Shown here: piece after piece, positions 1-7,673 of the stretch
Position numbering within the stretch: the stretch's first letter is position 1
How the letters are laid out: each line of letters begins with the position of its first letter
Assembly: GCA_016188575.1 (NCBI GenBank)
Contig: JACPHN010000048.1
Span: 1-42,769 of the forward strand
Source: Candidatus Schekmanbacteria bacterium
Lineage (GTDB): Bacteria; CSSED10-310; JACPHN01
Direction: 5' to 3'
DNA length: 42,769 nucleotides
The notes under the pieces: model-generated
The model's database searches: none
What the model was told of the DNA's origin: nothing
The model's input: only the letters and a program-made list of their open reading frames with translations
Program-made: the position numbers and the translations under genes

Positions 1-61
1 GCTGTGCCAGCACCACTCTGAAGAAGCGGTCGTGGGGGTCGGTGATGGCGCTGCTCGACAT
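1..61 (-). CDS. Rpn-family recombination-promoting nuclease / putative transposase (N-terminus only)
   Basis: Only the first 20 codons lie in the window; the gene continues past the left edge. The peptide begins MSSSAITDPHDRFFRVVLAQ. The HDRFF-x-x-VL pattern right after the start is the hallmark N-terminus of the Rpn/YhgA family (PD-(D/E)XK nuclease fold), which nick DNA and promote RecA-independent recombination. A purine-rich GAGG lies about 13 bases upstream of the ATG at 59-61. The catalytic residues are outside the window, so activity cannot be judged. Family call is moderately sure; everything beyond that is unknown. Confidence 0.6.
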   Translation of the reverse strand, partial: MSSSAITDPHDRFFRVVLAQ

Positions 62-240
62 CGGCTCGGCGGCCTCGGAGTGAGTGCGAAAGAGCTGTTC
101 TTGCCGCAATTCTAGCAGCTCGCCGGGGGGCTGGGAAGGTGTGTGGCGGCGCGGAAGAACGTCCGCCGCACGCACGGGTGGTGTTGCCTGGACGCGCTGG
201 CGTGGGCCCAGGAGGTCAGGAGCACGAGAGGGCGCGAGGG

Positions 241-262
241 CAACTCCTTGTACAAGAAGTGA
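241..262. repeat. TTGTACAA palindrome, copy 1
   Basis: A 22-bp imperfect inverted repeat centred on TTGTACAA; 8 of 11 positions pair. Its left 15 bases, CAACTCCTTGTACAA, are identical to the copy at 599-620. It lies about 180 bp upstream of the minus-strand nuclease start, so it could be an operator or a mobile-element scar. The sequence does not decide between these. Confidence 0.45.
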
Positions 263-598
263 CTGCAACTCTTGGCCGGCGAGCACCTGGAAGGGCAGGG
301 TTGCCGCCGACGTTCCGGTCGAGGGCTGGCCGGCGCGTGCGGCTTGCCGAAGCCCGGGGCAAGCAGATGAACGCGCGCAGGCGCCCTCTACCTGCCGCCG
401 CCGCGGTCGCCCGGGAAGTCTTACGCAGATCCCGCCGCGTTCAGATCGTACGCGGGGCGGCGCCCGTGGCACCGCGCTGCGCAAAATCTCCCGACCTGGA
501 CTCGCGAGGCAAGCTCAGAATGCTGCGCCGCCACCTCTTCGCGCTGTCGTATTCGCTTCGGCGTCCATCGCTCTCGCCGACCCGATCCTCCGTCGAGC

Positions 599-620
599 CA
601 ACTCCTTGTACAAAGAGTTG
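599..620. repeat. TTGTACAA palindrome, copy 2
   Basis: A 22-bp inverted repeat, 10 of 11 positions paired, starting CAACTCCTTGTACAA and ending in GAGTTG. It is a better dyad than the copy at 241-262 and shares its left 15 bases exactly. Such a dyad suits a dimeric repressor, but no regulator gene is adjacent. Confidence 0.5.
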
Positions 621-872
621 ACCTCGGCGGCAAATGTTGACCGGGTGCCGACTGTACCGCCTGGACCGGTCGATGGCGTAGTCATCGTCATTGCGGCTGC
701 AGCCGCAATCCCGTAAGCCCCCCAACAATGTTTGTGGCGACCAGGTCTGTACCGCTCCCGGCGAAATCCCCGCCTTCGCCCGGAGGAATCGCGCCGGAGG
801 GACGGAGTAGAAGTCAGCGACGAGTTGGTCTCGGCCTCGCGGTGGATTCCGTCCCATTCCCCCGCACCCGAC

Positions 873-896
873 CCTCCTCCCGCGAGCGGGAGGAGG
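873..896. repeat. GC-rich hairpin (CTCCCGC/GCGGGAG family)
   Basis: Perfect 11-bp stem CCTCCTCCCGC with its complement and a 2-base GA loop. Similar hairpins with a CTCCCGC core lie in two other intergenic gaps (9160-9194 and about 24815-24840), so this looks like a dispersed intergenic palindrome of the REP kind rather than a gene-specific structure. There is no T-run, so it is not an obvious terminator. Confidence 0.5.
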
Positions 897-1021
897 GGAG
901 ATTGCGCCGCTATCGGCCTGATCCGAGCGCCGATGCGCCCGTCCCGCACCGCTCCGCAACTCGGCATCGTCCTTGCAACTCCAGGCGACAGACACCGCAC
1001 GACACGCAGGAGGACACCACA

Positions 1022-1366
1022 ATGAGGCCCATTCCGCTCGCCGCAGCCATCGTCGCCACCGCAGCCACCGTGGCGACAGGTCCGGTGCTGCCCTGGCACG
1101 TAACGCCGACCCCGTATCTCCCGTGCAGCTCCGCGCCGAGACTTTCACCGGTGAGCGCCGCGGCGATCGCCCTGCCGAGCCGCCCTGCCCACGCGGGCGA
1201 GGCGGACCTCGCCGGTGCTCCCGGAGGCTTGCCCGGAACGAGCCAGGCTCCGGCTGGCGCGCTCTGGCAGCTTCCTCCCTTCGGGCCCTCGCGCCCCGTC
1301 TTTCCCCCGGCCCCTGATGCCGTCGTTCCCGTTCAACCCGACGTCTGTCCGCTCGCCGCGAGCTGA
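1022..1366 (+). CDS. Small proline-rich putatively exported protein
   Basis: 114 residues. The ATG follows a strong AGGAGG at 1007-1012, which supports translation. The N-terminus (MRPIPLAAAIVATAATVA) is a short basic start plus a hydrophobic alanine-rich stretch, read as a signal peptide or single membrane anchor. The remainder is rich in Pro, Ala and Gly with few charged residues and two Cys (one near residue 34, one near the C-terminus). No family recognised. It is the first of four small co-directional genes with gaps of 52, 106 and 23 bp, likely one transcript. The composition leaves some chance that the frame is not a functional protein. Confidence 0.5.
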   Translation: MRPIPLAAAIVATAATVATGPVLPWHVTPTPYLPCSSAPRLSPVSAAAIALPSRPAHAGEADLAGAPGGLPGTSQAPAGALWQLPPFGPSRPVFPPAPDAVVPVQPDVCPLAAS

Positions 1367-1418
1367 GCGCGCGCGTCCGCCTCGCCACTGTCCCAAACCC
1401 AACAACAAGGAGCCCACC

Positions 1419-1859
1419 ATGAAGCAAGGAATCGCACTGATCGCACTGCTGGCGCTGAGCGCCCCGCTGTTCGAGGTCGCCATCGCCCGCGCCGAAGGCG
1501 ACGGCCTGGACGCGCTCCTCGGCGCGCTCACGGAGAATCTGATGGACGAGCACAACGCGCGCAACGACAAGGACAAGGAGGCGACCGTCAACCTCCGCGA
1601 CGAGCGGCGGCAAATTGCCGTAGACGTTCTCCTGGGCAATGACCCGCTGCTCGCCGAGATCGGACAGCGGATCGCCGAACACGAGTATCGCAAGGACCAG
1701 GTGGACAAGGGAGCTCCCTGCTGGAGCCCAGACGGCAGGTCCAAGTCGGTCGAGTACTGCAAGCAGTATCAGGAAGACGCGCGCCGGAAAAACCGCAGAG
1801 ATGCAGCCAAGCTCGGCGCCGGAATCCTGTCCACAATTCTTTCGAGCAATCCCGAGTAG
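1419..1859 (+). CDS. Small exported charged protein of unknown function
   Basis: 146 residues. The start was set by AAGGAG at 1407-1412, six bases upstream of the ATG. A clear signal peptide is visible (MKQGIALIALLALSAPLF..., likely cleavage after ARA near residue 24). The mature part is highly charged and probably helical (segments such as LMDEHNARNDKDKEA and RRQIAVDVLLG), with one Cys pair (PCW and YCK, about 14 residues apart) that could form a disulfide in the periplasm. The C-terminus, KLGAGILSTILSSNPE, looks amphipathic. No family recognised. It sits inside the four-gene cluster of exported proteins. Confidence 0.65.
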   Translation: MKQGIALIALLALSAPLFEVAIARAEGDGLDALLGALTENLMDEHNARNDKDKEATVNLRDERRQIAVDVLLGNDPLLAEIGQRIAEHEYRKDQVDKGAPCWSPDGRSKSVEYCKQYQEDARRKNRRDAAKLGAGILSTILSSNPE

Positions 1860-1965
1860 GTGCGTTGCCGGCGGCACCGCGCGCCGGTGCCGGCCGACCG
1901 CCCGTCGCGCCGCCGGCGATCGCGCCCCCGGCCCAGCGCCAACGCCAACGAGAGGTATCCTGGCC

Positions 1966-2388
1966 ATGAGTACAGTGCGTCCGCTATTCATTACCGCCAT
2001 CCTGCTTAGTACCCTGACCGCGTCAGCCGCCGCCGCCGGCTTCTCCGGCGAGCAGTGGAAGTGGCGAGGCGTCGCCACCGCCGCCAGCGACTTCGCCGCG
2101 GCCGCATCGGCGTTCAGAAGAGTCGCGAACCGCCATGACTGGGCGTCCCCGATGGCCGCTATGGGCCGGCGCCTCGAAGTCACCGCCGAGCGCTTCAGCC
2201 GAGCCGTCGAATGGGCGTCATTCAGTGACGACCTGGAACGCGACTACGACGACCTGGAGCGGCTCCTGGACCGCATGCGCGAGGTGGCCTTTCGCGGTCT
2301 CCACGGCGAGCGCCGTGACCGTGGCTACGAGGCCTGGAAAAGAGTGGAGGAGAGCTTTCGTCAGCTTCGCTGGCGCATGTCCGAATGA
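1966..2388 (+). CDS. Small exported helical protein of unknown function
   Basis: 140 residues. GAGAGG lies about ten bases before the ATG. The signal peptide reads MSTVRPLFITAILLSTLTAS followed by AAAA, with likely cleavage near residue 24. The mature chain is Cys-free, rich in Arg, Glu and Trp, and has the heptad-like pattern of a helical bundle (DDLERDYDDLERLLDRMREV). No catalytic motif or family recognised. Its TGA stop overlaps an ATG at 2385 that is in frame with the next gene, so the two may be translationally coupled. Confidence 0.6.
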   Translation: MSTVRPLFITAILLSTLTASAAAAGFSGEQWKWRGVATAASDFAAAASAFRRVANRHDWASPMAAMGRRLEVTAERFSRAVEWASFSDDLERDYDDLERLLDRMREVAFRGLHGERRDRGYEAWKRVEESFRQLRWRMSE

Positions 2389-2411
2389 GTCCGACCGTGT
2401 GGAGATGCCTC

Positions 2412-2957
2412 ATGAGAGAACAAATTTCTCCCGTAATTGCCCTCATTGCGTTGCTGATCGTGGTCTCGGGTGCACAACCCAAGGCTGATGCCGGCGATCG
2501 TGCGCTGGCACTGGGCAGGAGCTTTGGCTCCTTCCTGGAAGGAGTCGACAGCGCGGTGCAAGAGCAGCTCGACAACCGCGCCGAAATCCGCCAGAGCGTG
2601 AACCGAGCGATCGACAGTGTCGCCGACTTCGGCGTCGGTCTCGCCACTCCCGACGCCTCGCCGGAGCAGCGGCAGCTTTGCCGGGACGCCTTGCAACTCG
2701 GTTTCAATCCGAGCGAGCTCGAAACCGAGGCCGCGCTGCAGCGGATCGGCGCCTGGGCCGAAAACGGCATGCACGAATATCCGGATCGCCCGGGCATGTC
2801 GAAGGTGACCGCCGCCACTCCGCTGTCGCCCGCTTTCGAGGCCGCCGAGGAGGTGCCGCTGGCGGTTCGGCCCCTGCCGGAAGCCGCGGTTGGTCGGCCC
2901 AAGCGCATCTCGCAAAAGGACATCATCAGACGGCTGATCGGAATCTCGGGTCGTTGA
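2412..2957 (+). CDS. Small exported protein of unknown function
   Basis: 181 residues from the chosen ATG. An in-frame ATG at 2385 overlaps the upstream stop, but a GGAG just before 2412 and a signal-peptide-like N-terminus there (MREQISPVIALIALLIVVSG) favour 2412. The mature region is helical and acidic, with patterns such as GSFLEGVDSAVQEQL and a single Cys. The C-terminus is basic (GRPKRISQKDIIRRLIG). No family recognised. Last of the four small exported-protein genes; the next gene runs convergently. Confidence 0.6.
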   Translation: MREQISPVIALIALLIVVSGAQPKADAGDRALALGRSFGSFLEGVDSAVQEQLDNRAEIRQSVNRAIDSVADFGVGLATPDASPEQRQLCRDALQLGFNPSELETEAALQRIGAWAENGMHEYPDRPGMSKVTAATPLSPAFEAAEEVPLAVRPLPEAAVGRPKRISQKDIIRRLIGISGR

Positions 2958-2968
2958 GCGGCTGCGTA

Positions 2969-3015
2969 GCACCTCCTGGGCCGCCCGCGAGGTGCGGGCG
3001 CCACCTGTGGTGGCG
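2969..3015. terminator. Tandem hairpins between convergent genes
   Basis: Two hairpins in the 86-bp gap between convergent genes: GCACCTC (2969-2975) with GAGGTGC (2989-2995), then CGCCACC (2999-3005) with GGTGGCG (3009-3015) and a 3-base loop. Neither is followed by a clear T-run, so they could be a bidirectional transcription barrier or simply GC-rich dyads. Confidence 0.35.
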
Positions 3016-3043
3016 GTCGCGCTGCACGCAGAAGAACAGGCTG

Positions 3044-4441
3044 TTACTTGTCCTCAGGCGCACTCGTAGCCTGCCCTGCTGCCCCGACACCGGCTACCGA
3101 ATTCTCCCGGGGCGATGCTGCTGCAGCCGCCGCCACTTGCGTGGCCGCCTTCCACTTCATTGCGGTGAGGATTCTCACCCGGCCGCTCGGATGATCGAAG
3201 AAGATGATCTCCTCGATTGGTCCGGGAGCCAGCTTGCGGTAGTCGGCCAACTTGAGCGCGACCTGGGCGGCGGCGTCCGGCTCGCGCGCCGCGTTCAAAG
3301 CAAAGTAGTCCGCCTCCTGCTCGTTGGTCCGGGTGACCGTGCTCATTACCGGCGTCATCGCGAAGAAGTACAGGCTGACGAGTATCTGCAGCAGCGGCAG
3401 CCCCGCCACGTCGCCCACGGCGCGCACGCCCCAGCGCCGGCCGATGCCCAGCCTCACCCGATCGAAACATCGGCTGACCAGCCAGAAGCCTGCTGCGATG
3501 ATCACGCCGAAGGTTACGATCATCTCGTAGCCGTGGTTGAGTACGTAGTGACCGAGCTCGTGACCCATGACGTGCCGAATTTCGGGCAACGAGCAGCGCT
3601 TCAGCAGGTTGTCGTTGAGTGTGATGCGGTCTGTCCCCATGAAGCCGGAGACGTTCGCGCTGATTTTGGTGGTCTGGCGCGAAGCATCCACTTGGTAGAC
3701 GGCCTCGGTGTCCACGCCATTGGCGTGAGCCATCTGCAAGATCGGGTCGCGGACGGCGGCGGTCTGCAGCGGCGCATAGGTGTTGAAGAGCGGTGCGATG
3801 AACACCGGGCCGATGGTGGCTACGAAGGCGAAGAAGGTGGTAACCACGGCGGCGCCCCACAGCCACCAGGAACGCTCCATGCGGCGTAGCACGGCGTACA
3901 GGACGGTGAACAATACCCCTCCCAGGACGATTCCGACGCCGAGGCCTTTCGCGTCGTCGAGCAGCCATTCCGCAAAAGTCTGGGTCGCCAGGCCGTACTG
4001 CCACTCTCGGTAGAAATCCGCATAGACAAGCAATGGGAAGGCCGCGACCTCGGTGACGACCGAATATTGTACCCAGTATGGAAAGGACTGCAGTAGCGGC
4101 CGGCGGCTCAGGTGCTCGGCGCGGTCGCGCATGCGAGCTGACCAGCCGCTGGCGAGCAGCGTCCAATTGACGAGGATCGCGACGAGCGTCTTCACGAGCA
4201 TCAGCCAGTAGCCGCCCTCGAAGTAAGCGTCGGAGCGGGCGCGCACCTCGGATGGCACGCTCGACAGATACGCCTGGGTTGCCGCTTCGGGGTCCAGGGG
4301 CACACGCGCCGCGGCGGATGGGATCGGCGCCAGCGTCGGAACGGCAACGGCAGCCACGGCCGGTGGCTCCTGGGCGCGGCCCTCAGGTGCCGCAAGAAAC
4401 AGCGCGAGCACGGCGAAGATCGCGAGGCTCCACGGGCGCAT
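3044..4441 (-). CDS. M48-family (Ste24-like) membrane metalloprotease module, possible independent gene
   Basis: 465 residues if started at the ATG 4439-4441, in the same frame as the upstream heparinase-like protein. It begins with a signal/anchor (MRPWSLAIFAVLALFLAAP), then several membrane segments between residues about 75 and 220. The zinc site HELGH (about 292-296), followed by YVLNHGYE, and the downstream glutamate motif NEQEAD (about 372-377) are intact. This is the CAAX-protease/Ste24 layout: a membrane protein that cleaves small or misfolded membrane peptides. No clear Shine-Dalgarno precedes 4441, so translation may depend on read-through from the upstream domain. Protease family call is firm; the start is not. 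Confidence 0.75.
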   Translation of the reverse strand: MRPWSLAIFAVLALFLAAPEGRAQEPPAVAAVAVPTLAPIPSAAARVPLDPEAATQAYLSSVPSEVRARSDAYFEGGYWLMLVKTLVAILVNWTLLASGWSARMRDRAEHLSRRPLLQSFPYWVQYSVVTEVAAFPLLVYADFYREWQYGLATQTFAEWLLDDAKGLGVGIVLGGVLFTVLYAVLRRMERSWWLWGAAVVTTFFAFVATIGPVFIAPLFNTYAPLQTAAVRDPILQMAHANGVDTEAVYQVDASRQTTKISANVSGFMGTDRITLNDNLLKRCSLPEIRHVMGHELGHYVLNHGYEMIVTFGVIIAAGFWLVSRCFDRVRLGIGRRWGVRAVGDVAGLPLLQILVSLYFFAMTPVMSTVTRTNEQEADYFALNAAREPDAAAQVALKLADYRKLAPGPIEEIIFFDHPSGRVRILTAMKWKAATQVAAAAAASPRENSVAGVGAAGQATSAPEDK

Positions 4442-7069
4442 CGGGGATCGCGAAGCGACCCGTCCGTGCGAAATCGTGCTTCGTAGCTCCCGGCGTCGGA
4501 CAAGCCGCCAGCGCGCCAGCAAAGCGTGGAGCCCAAGCAAGCAACTGCTCATCGCGACGGGTCCGATTGGTGTGGGCGTGGTCGTTACCAGCAGCACACC
4601 GGCGGCGTCGGCGCTCCAGGTCTGGCCCGCGGTGATCGCAACGTCCACGCCATTCGGGCCGGAGATGATGAGGGCGTCATACGTGGCGTTCGGAGCCAAT
4701 CCCGTGATCAGGTGACGGGTGGTGCCCTCCGGTGCCGTGTAGGCGAGCCCGTCAAAGGGAGATTCGAGGTCAACCGGGAACAGGACGGTGGTCTCGCGCA
4801 CCGCAGCGCCCTCGTATGCGGTGCCCGTCATCGCCCGCAGCAAGGTTGCGGGATCGGCTGTGCTCCCCGCATCCGCGCCCTGAAGGACGTTGAGAAATCG
4901 CACGTCAGTCGGGTTCGCCGGGTCTTCGATCACCAGGCGCGACGTGGAGGGTTCGAGCTCCGCCAGTACTGCGAAGGATTCCGCCGGCGACGAGGTCAAG
5001 ATCGCATTCGGCGGCAACAGGTTTTGCATGTACAGTTTCTGCCCGTTTGGAGTCTCTACCGTGGCCTGCTGACCCTCGACCGTGGCGAGCGCGGTCAACG
5101 TGACGTTGAAGCGCTTGAAGCGGTTGGCGGTAAGCGACGTCGCACGGTCGTAAACGATCACGTGGTCGGGCTTGAGCCACAAGATCGCGCGGCTGGCGTG
5201 CTGAATATCCACGGCCGCGTTGTTCGGATCCCACTGGTTGGGTCGGTTGTAGAGATTTGTCGCATCTGCCTGGGCATAGGCGTAGGTCGCGGACGTGCTC
5301 ATCAGTACTGTGGGGTCGCCGGCGGCGAGGCCCTCGGTCCACTGGCCACCGCGCTCGGAAACCGGTCCCTCGAACCACTGCAAGTTGGCAGGAACGTCGT
5401 TTTGCAGCGACAGAGTATTGTGGTAGTCGGCAGTGGCCATGGCGATGTCCGCGGCGTTGGATGGGTAGCCGCTGCGCTCCTTGGTCAGCCACTCGCCCTT
5501 GCGGTAGAGCTCGAACTGGCCGCAATCTCCATGCTGGTGGTTGATGGTGGTCCAGTGGCAGAGAAAGTCGAACCAGGTGGCTTCGGGTGTAAAGTCGGTA
5601 CGCGCCAGCAGGCGCCCGAAGGGCTGGTCGACGAAGCTCACCGGCAGGGCGAGCCGCGGATCGGCCGTGACGGCAGGAGCTTCGGGATCGAAGAGCAGGA
5701 AGTACAGGATGGCCTGCGAGGCGTTGGCATTGCCCCAGATGCGACCCGCGCGCTCGTACAGACGGTCCTGGCCACCGGCCAGGATGTTCGTGGCCGCCCA
5801 CCGCAGGGTCGCGAGCCGGTCGGTTCTTCCCGTCGCCTGGTCCAGAGCGCCGATCGACCCCAAGGTCTCGACGTAGTCGTCGTAGATCCAGAAACGCAGG
5901 AGATCTCCGTAATTGGCCATCGCGAACAGTGGCCCAAGATAGCTATATGCCGGGTCCTCCGGCGTTTTTCCGGCAGGAGCGGCAGAATGCAGAAACCCGG
6001 CCAAGAAGCGGTCCCAGGTGCTGCTGGTGATCAGCCCCGCCTGTGGGCCGATGGCGTCCGGATCACCGTAGCCCGCCGTATACAGCGCCAGTAGTGTCTG
6101 ATGCAGGTAGCCCATGGCGTGCCCGTACAGGAAACCCTCTACCGGCAGGCCGCCGCTTGCAAGTCCCAGTCCATTCGGGTCGACGCGCAGCTCATTGGCT
6201 ACCACCGAGGAGTCCTCGAACATGCTGTAGGTCTGGTACAGCCAGGCACCCACCGCATTGACCAGGTAGCTGCGCATGGTGTTGCCGAGCTCGTCGATCG
6301 GATGCCCGGGCTGAACAGGCGGGTCGTCCTCCGCATCCAGGGCCAGAGACATCAGCGTCAACACGCGCTGGTGGCCGAGAAAGTAGTTGTTCATGGCCCA
6401 CCGTAACTGCTTGCGGTCCGACAAGAGCTGCGGGTCGTTCGTGACGCCGATCGGCTGCGGGTGCTCGTTGCCGGCGGTGGAGGCGTTGACGCACCGGTCC
6501 GACCACAGCAGGAACACTTTCTGGATCGTCTCCTTATCCTGAGCCGACAAGTAAGGGTAGATCCAATCCACCGTCAGCCCAAATGCCTCTCCCCAGTAGT
6601 TCGCGCGGTTATAGGTAGCGAACGCTCGACTGCGGAACGGCGCCTGAGGGTCATCCGGATCCGGGCCTTTCACGGCCTCGTTCATCACGTGCATGAGGAG
6701 GTTGAGCGCCCGTTGCGCGTGTACCGGGCGCGCGGCAGGATCCGGGTCGATCAATGACCAGAAGGCGAAAAATTCAGCGTACGCCTCGGTCGTGTACTGC
6801 ACCCAATTGTCGATGCCAGGATCGGGCCAGGTGGGGTTGGGCTGACCGCCCGGGAAAAACCTGGTGTCATACGTGTTGATGGCCTCCTGCAGAGCTGGCA
6901 ACAGGGCGTTCTGGTACATCGGGTTCGCGGCCGTGGCCCAGGCGCGCAGCCGCGGCAGGTCCTCGGCGCGGACCCACAGGCGAGGATGGCCCGTCACAGG
7001 TGCAGCGCTGACCGAGATGGGCCAGCCGATTGCGAGGAGCAGCAACAGCGCGAGCTTGCAGTAGAACAT
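3044..7069 (-). CDS. Heparinase II/III-like secreted protein fused in frame to M48 metalloprotease
   Basis: One open frame of 1341 residues. The ATG at 7067-7069 has GGAG eight bases upstream and a good signal peptide (MFYCKLALLLLLAIGWPISV). Residues about 30-480 are the alpha/alpha-toroid region of heparinase II/III and alginate-lyase-like enzymes, beginning with HPRLWVRAEDLPRLRAWA. Around residues 509-521 is NHQHGDCGQFELY, the His-rich start of the heparinase II/III beta-domain. These enzymes eliminate uronate-containing polysaccharides; the substrate cannot be told. Near residue 850 a hydrophobic segment plus RRR (LLGLHALLARWRLVRRRE) looks like a C-terminal membrane tail, yet no stop follows. 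The frame runs on about 13 residues into a second signal-peptide-like start (MRPWSL) and a complete M48 protease. This is either a true fusion, a lost stop codon, or two genes of which the second has its own start at 4441. Confidence 0.7.
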   Translation of the reverse strand: MFYCKLALLLLLAIGWPISVSAAPVTGHPRLWVRAEDLPRLRAWATAANPMYQNALLPALQEAINTYDTRFFPGGQPNPTWPDPGIDNWVQYTTEAYAEFFAFWSLIDPDPAARPVHAQRALNLLMHVMNEAVKGPDPDDPQAPFRSRAFATYNRANYWGEAFGLTVDWIYPYLSAQDKETIQKVFLLWSDRCVNASTAGNEHPQPIGVTNDPQLLSDRKQLRWAMNNYFLGHQRVLTLMSLALDAEDDPPVQPGHPIDELGNTMRSYLVNAVGAWLYQTYSMFEDSSVVANELRVDPNGLGLASGGLPVEGFLYGHAMGYLHQTLLALYTAGYGDPDAIGPQAGLITSSTWDRFLAGFLHSAAPAGKTPEDPAYSYLGPLFAMANYGDLLRFWIYDDYVETLGSIGALDQATGRTDRLATLRWAATNILAGGQDRLYERAGRIWGNANASQAILYFLLFDPEAPAVTADPRLALPVSFVDQPFGRLLARTDFTPEATWFDFLCHWTTINHQHGDCGQFELYRKGEWLTKERSGYPSNAADIAMATADYHNTLSLQNDVPANLQWFEGPVSERGGQWTEGLAAGDPTVLMSTSATYAYAQADATNLYNRPNQWDPNNAAVDIQHASRAILWLKPDHVIVYDRATSLTANRFKRFNVTLTALATVEGQQATVETPNGQKLYMQNLLPPNAILTSSPAESFAVLAELEPSTSRLVIEDPANPTDVRFLNVLQGADAGSTADPATLLRAMTGTAYEGAAVRETTVLFPVDLESPFDGLAYTAPEGTTRHLITGLAPNATYDALIISGPNGVDVAITAGQTWSADAAGVLLVTTTPTPIGPVAMSSCLLGLHALLARWRLVRRRELRSTISHGRVASRSPMRPWSLAIFAVLALFLAAPEGRAQEPPAVAAVAVPTLAPIPSAAARVPLDPEAATQAYLSSVPSEVRARSDAYFEGGYWLMLVKTLVAILVNWTLLASGWSARMRDRAEHLSRRPLLQSFPYWVQYSVVTEVAAFPLLVYADFYREWQYGLATQTFAEWLLDDAKGLGVGIVLGGVLFTVLYAVLRRMERSWWLWGAAVVTTFFAFVATIGPVFIAPLFNTYAPLQTAAVRDPILQMAHANGVDTEAVYQVDASRQTTKISANVSGFMGTDRITLNDNLLKRCSLPEIRHVMGHELGHYVLNHGYEMIVTFGVIIAAGFWLVSRCFDRVRLGIGRRWGVRAVGDVAGLPLLQILVSLYFFAMTPVMSTVTRTNEQEADYFALNAAREPDAAAQVALKLADYRKLAPGPIEEIIFFDHPSGRVRILTAMKWKAATQVAAAAAASPRENSVAGVGAAGQATSAPEDK

Positions 7070-7673
7070 TCCGAATTCTCCAACCAGCAGCCAGGATCGG
7101 GAGTCGTATCGGCGTCTTCCCTTTCTCCTGGACCGTCGAGTAGGGGCGGAAGGTGCCGCTTGTGCTGTCGTTGTACTCCGTGGCCATTGCCGCCCGCAAC
7201 GCCGTGACCCCCAGCTCGCCCGCCAGATTCGCGCGAGGGCACCATCACCGTCATGCGGGTGAAAGCCAGGATCCACGATTGGGCCTAAGCAAGATGCCGG
7301 AAGGCGCTCCCTTACAAGCTGGGCGTTCGGAACTGCCTGGCCTGCGTGCGCGGACCTCTGGTCCGCGTCGTCCAACGACAGTGAGCCCGACCGTCCCGCT
7401 TCCGCCAGTTCCCGCCGGCGGCACGGGCGCGCCCTTGCTTGCGCTCGCCTTGCTTGCCGGGTCAGGGGCGAGGCGCCGGGGGCGTGCTGGGTGACAAGCT
7501 CCCGGTGTCCTCTCGCGTGCGGTGCACCTGGGTCTTGCAATCGTCGCGACGCAACGGTAGATTCGCCCCAATTGACGCAGTGCGCCGGGTCGAAAGGACG
7601 GCCCCGAGGCGAGGAATGCCCGGGTGCGGCTCGACGCCCAACAAGGACATCTCTCTGAATGGAGGCGTACCGC
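7070..7673. other. Divergent intergenic region between heparinase-like gene and glnA
   Basis: About 600 bp without a convincing gene. It must hold the promoters of both flanking divergent genes. A degenerate copy of the common GAAAGC-GGATCCA-type intergenic repeat may lie at about 7250-7280. I searched by eye for a -24/-12 (sigma-54) promoter in front of glnA and found none. One plausible sigma-70-like site is listed separately. Confidence 0.4.
7535..7563 (+). promoter_or_regulatory. Possible sigma-70-type promoter for glnA
   Basis: TTGCAA at 7535-7540, a 17-base spacer and TAGATT at 7558-7563, each matching four of six consensus positions. It lies about 110 bp upstream of the glnA start. 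In GC-rich DNA such a match may be chance. Confidence 0.3.

Larger units (their letters stand above)
62..1021. other. Noncoding stretch with palindromes and one hairpin
   Basis: No convincing gene is seen here. Several long open frames occur on both strands, but they are arginine/proline/alanine-rich, overlap one another, lack ribosome binding sites and look like high-GC shadows. The stretch carries two copies of a TTGTACAA-centred palindrome (241-262, 599-620), a GTTGACC direct repeat (618-624 and 637-643), a GC-rich hairpin (873-896) and, at the end, the ribosome binding site of the next gene. Confidence 0.5.

Noticed and set aside
241-620. Similarity of the TTGTACAA palindromes to lambda-derived cloning att cores
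   Set aside because: Only the short TTTGTACAA-like core matches and the flanks differ; there is no other vector sequence, so contamination is not supported.
441-2183. A 580-codon open frame on the minus strand
   Set aside because: It runs antisense through the first two small exported-protein genes and part of the third, and is rich in Arg/Ala/Gly runs without a ribosome binding site or recognisable domain. It is a shadow frame of high-GC DNA.
4526-6094. A 522-codon open frame on the plus strand
   Set aside because: It is antisense to the heparinase-like gene, which has clear family motifs and a signal peptide; the plus frame has none.
7250-7600. Possible sigma-54 promoter for glnA
   Set aside because: GGCAC and TTGC words occur but never with the required ten bases between the GG and GC.
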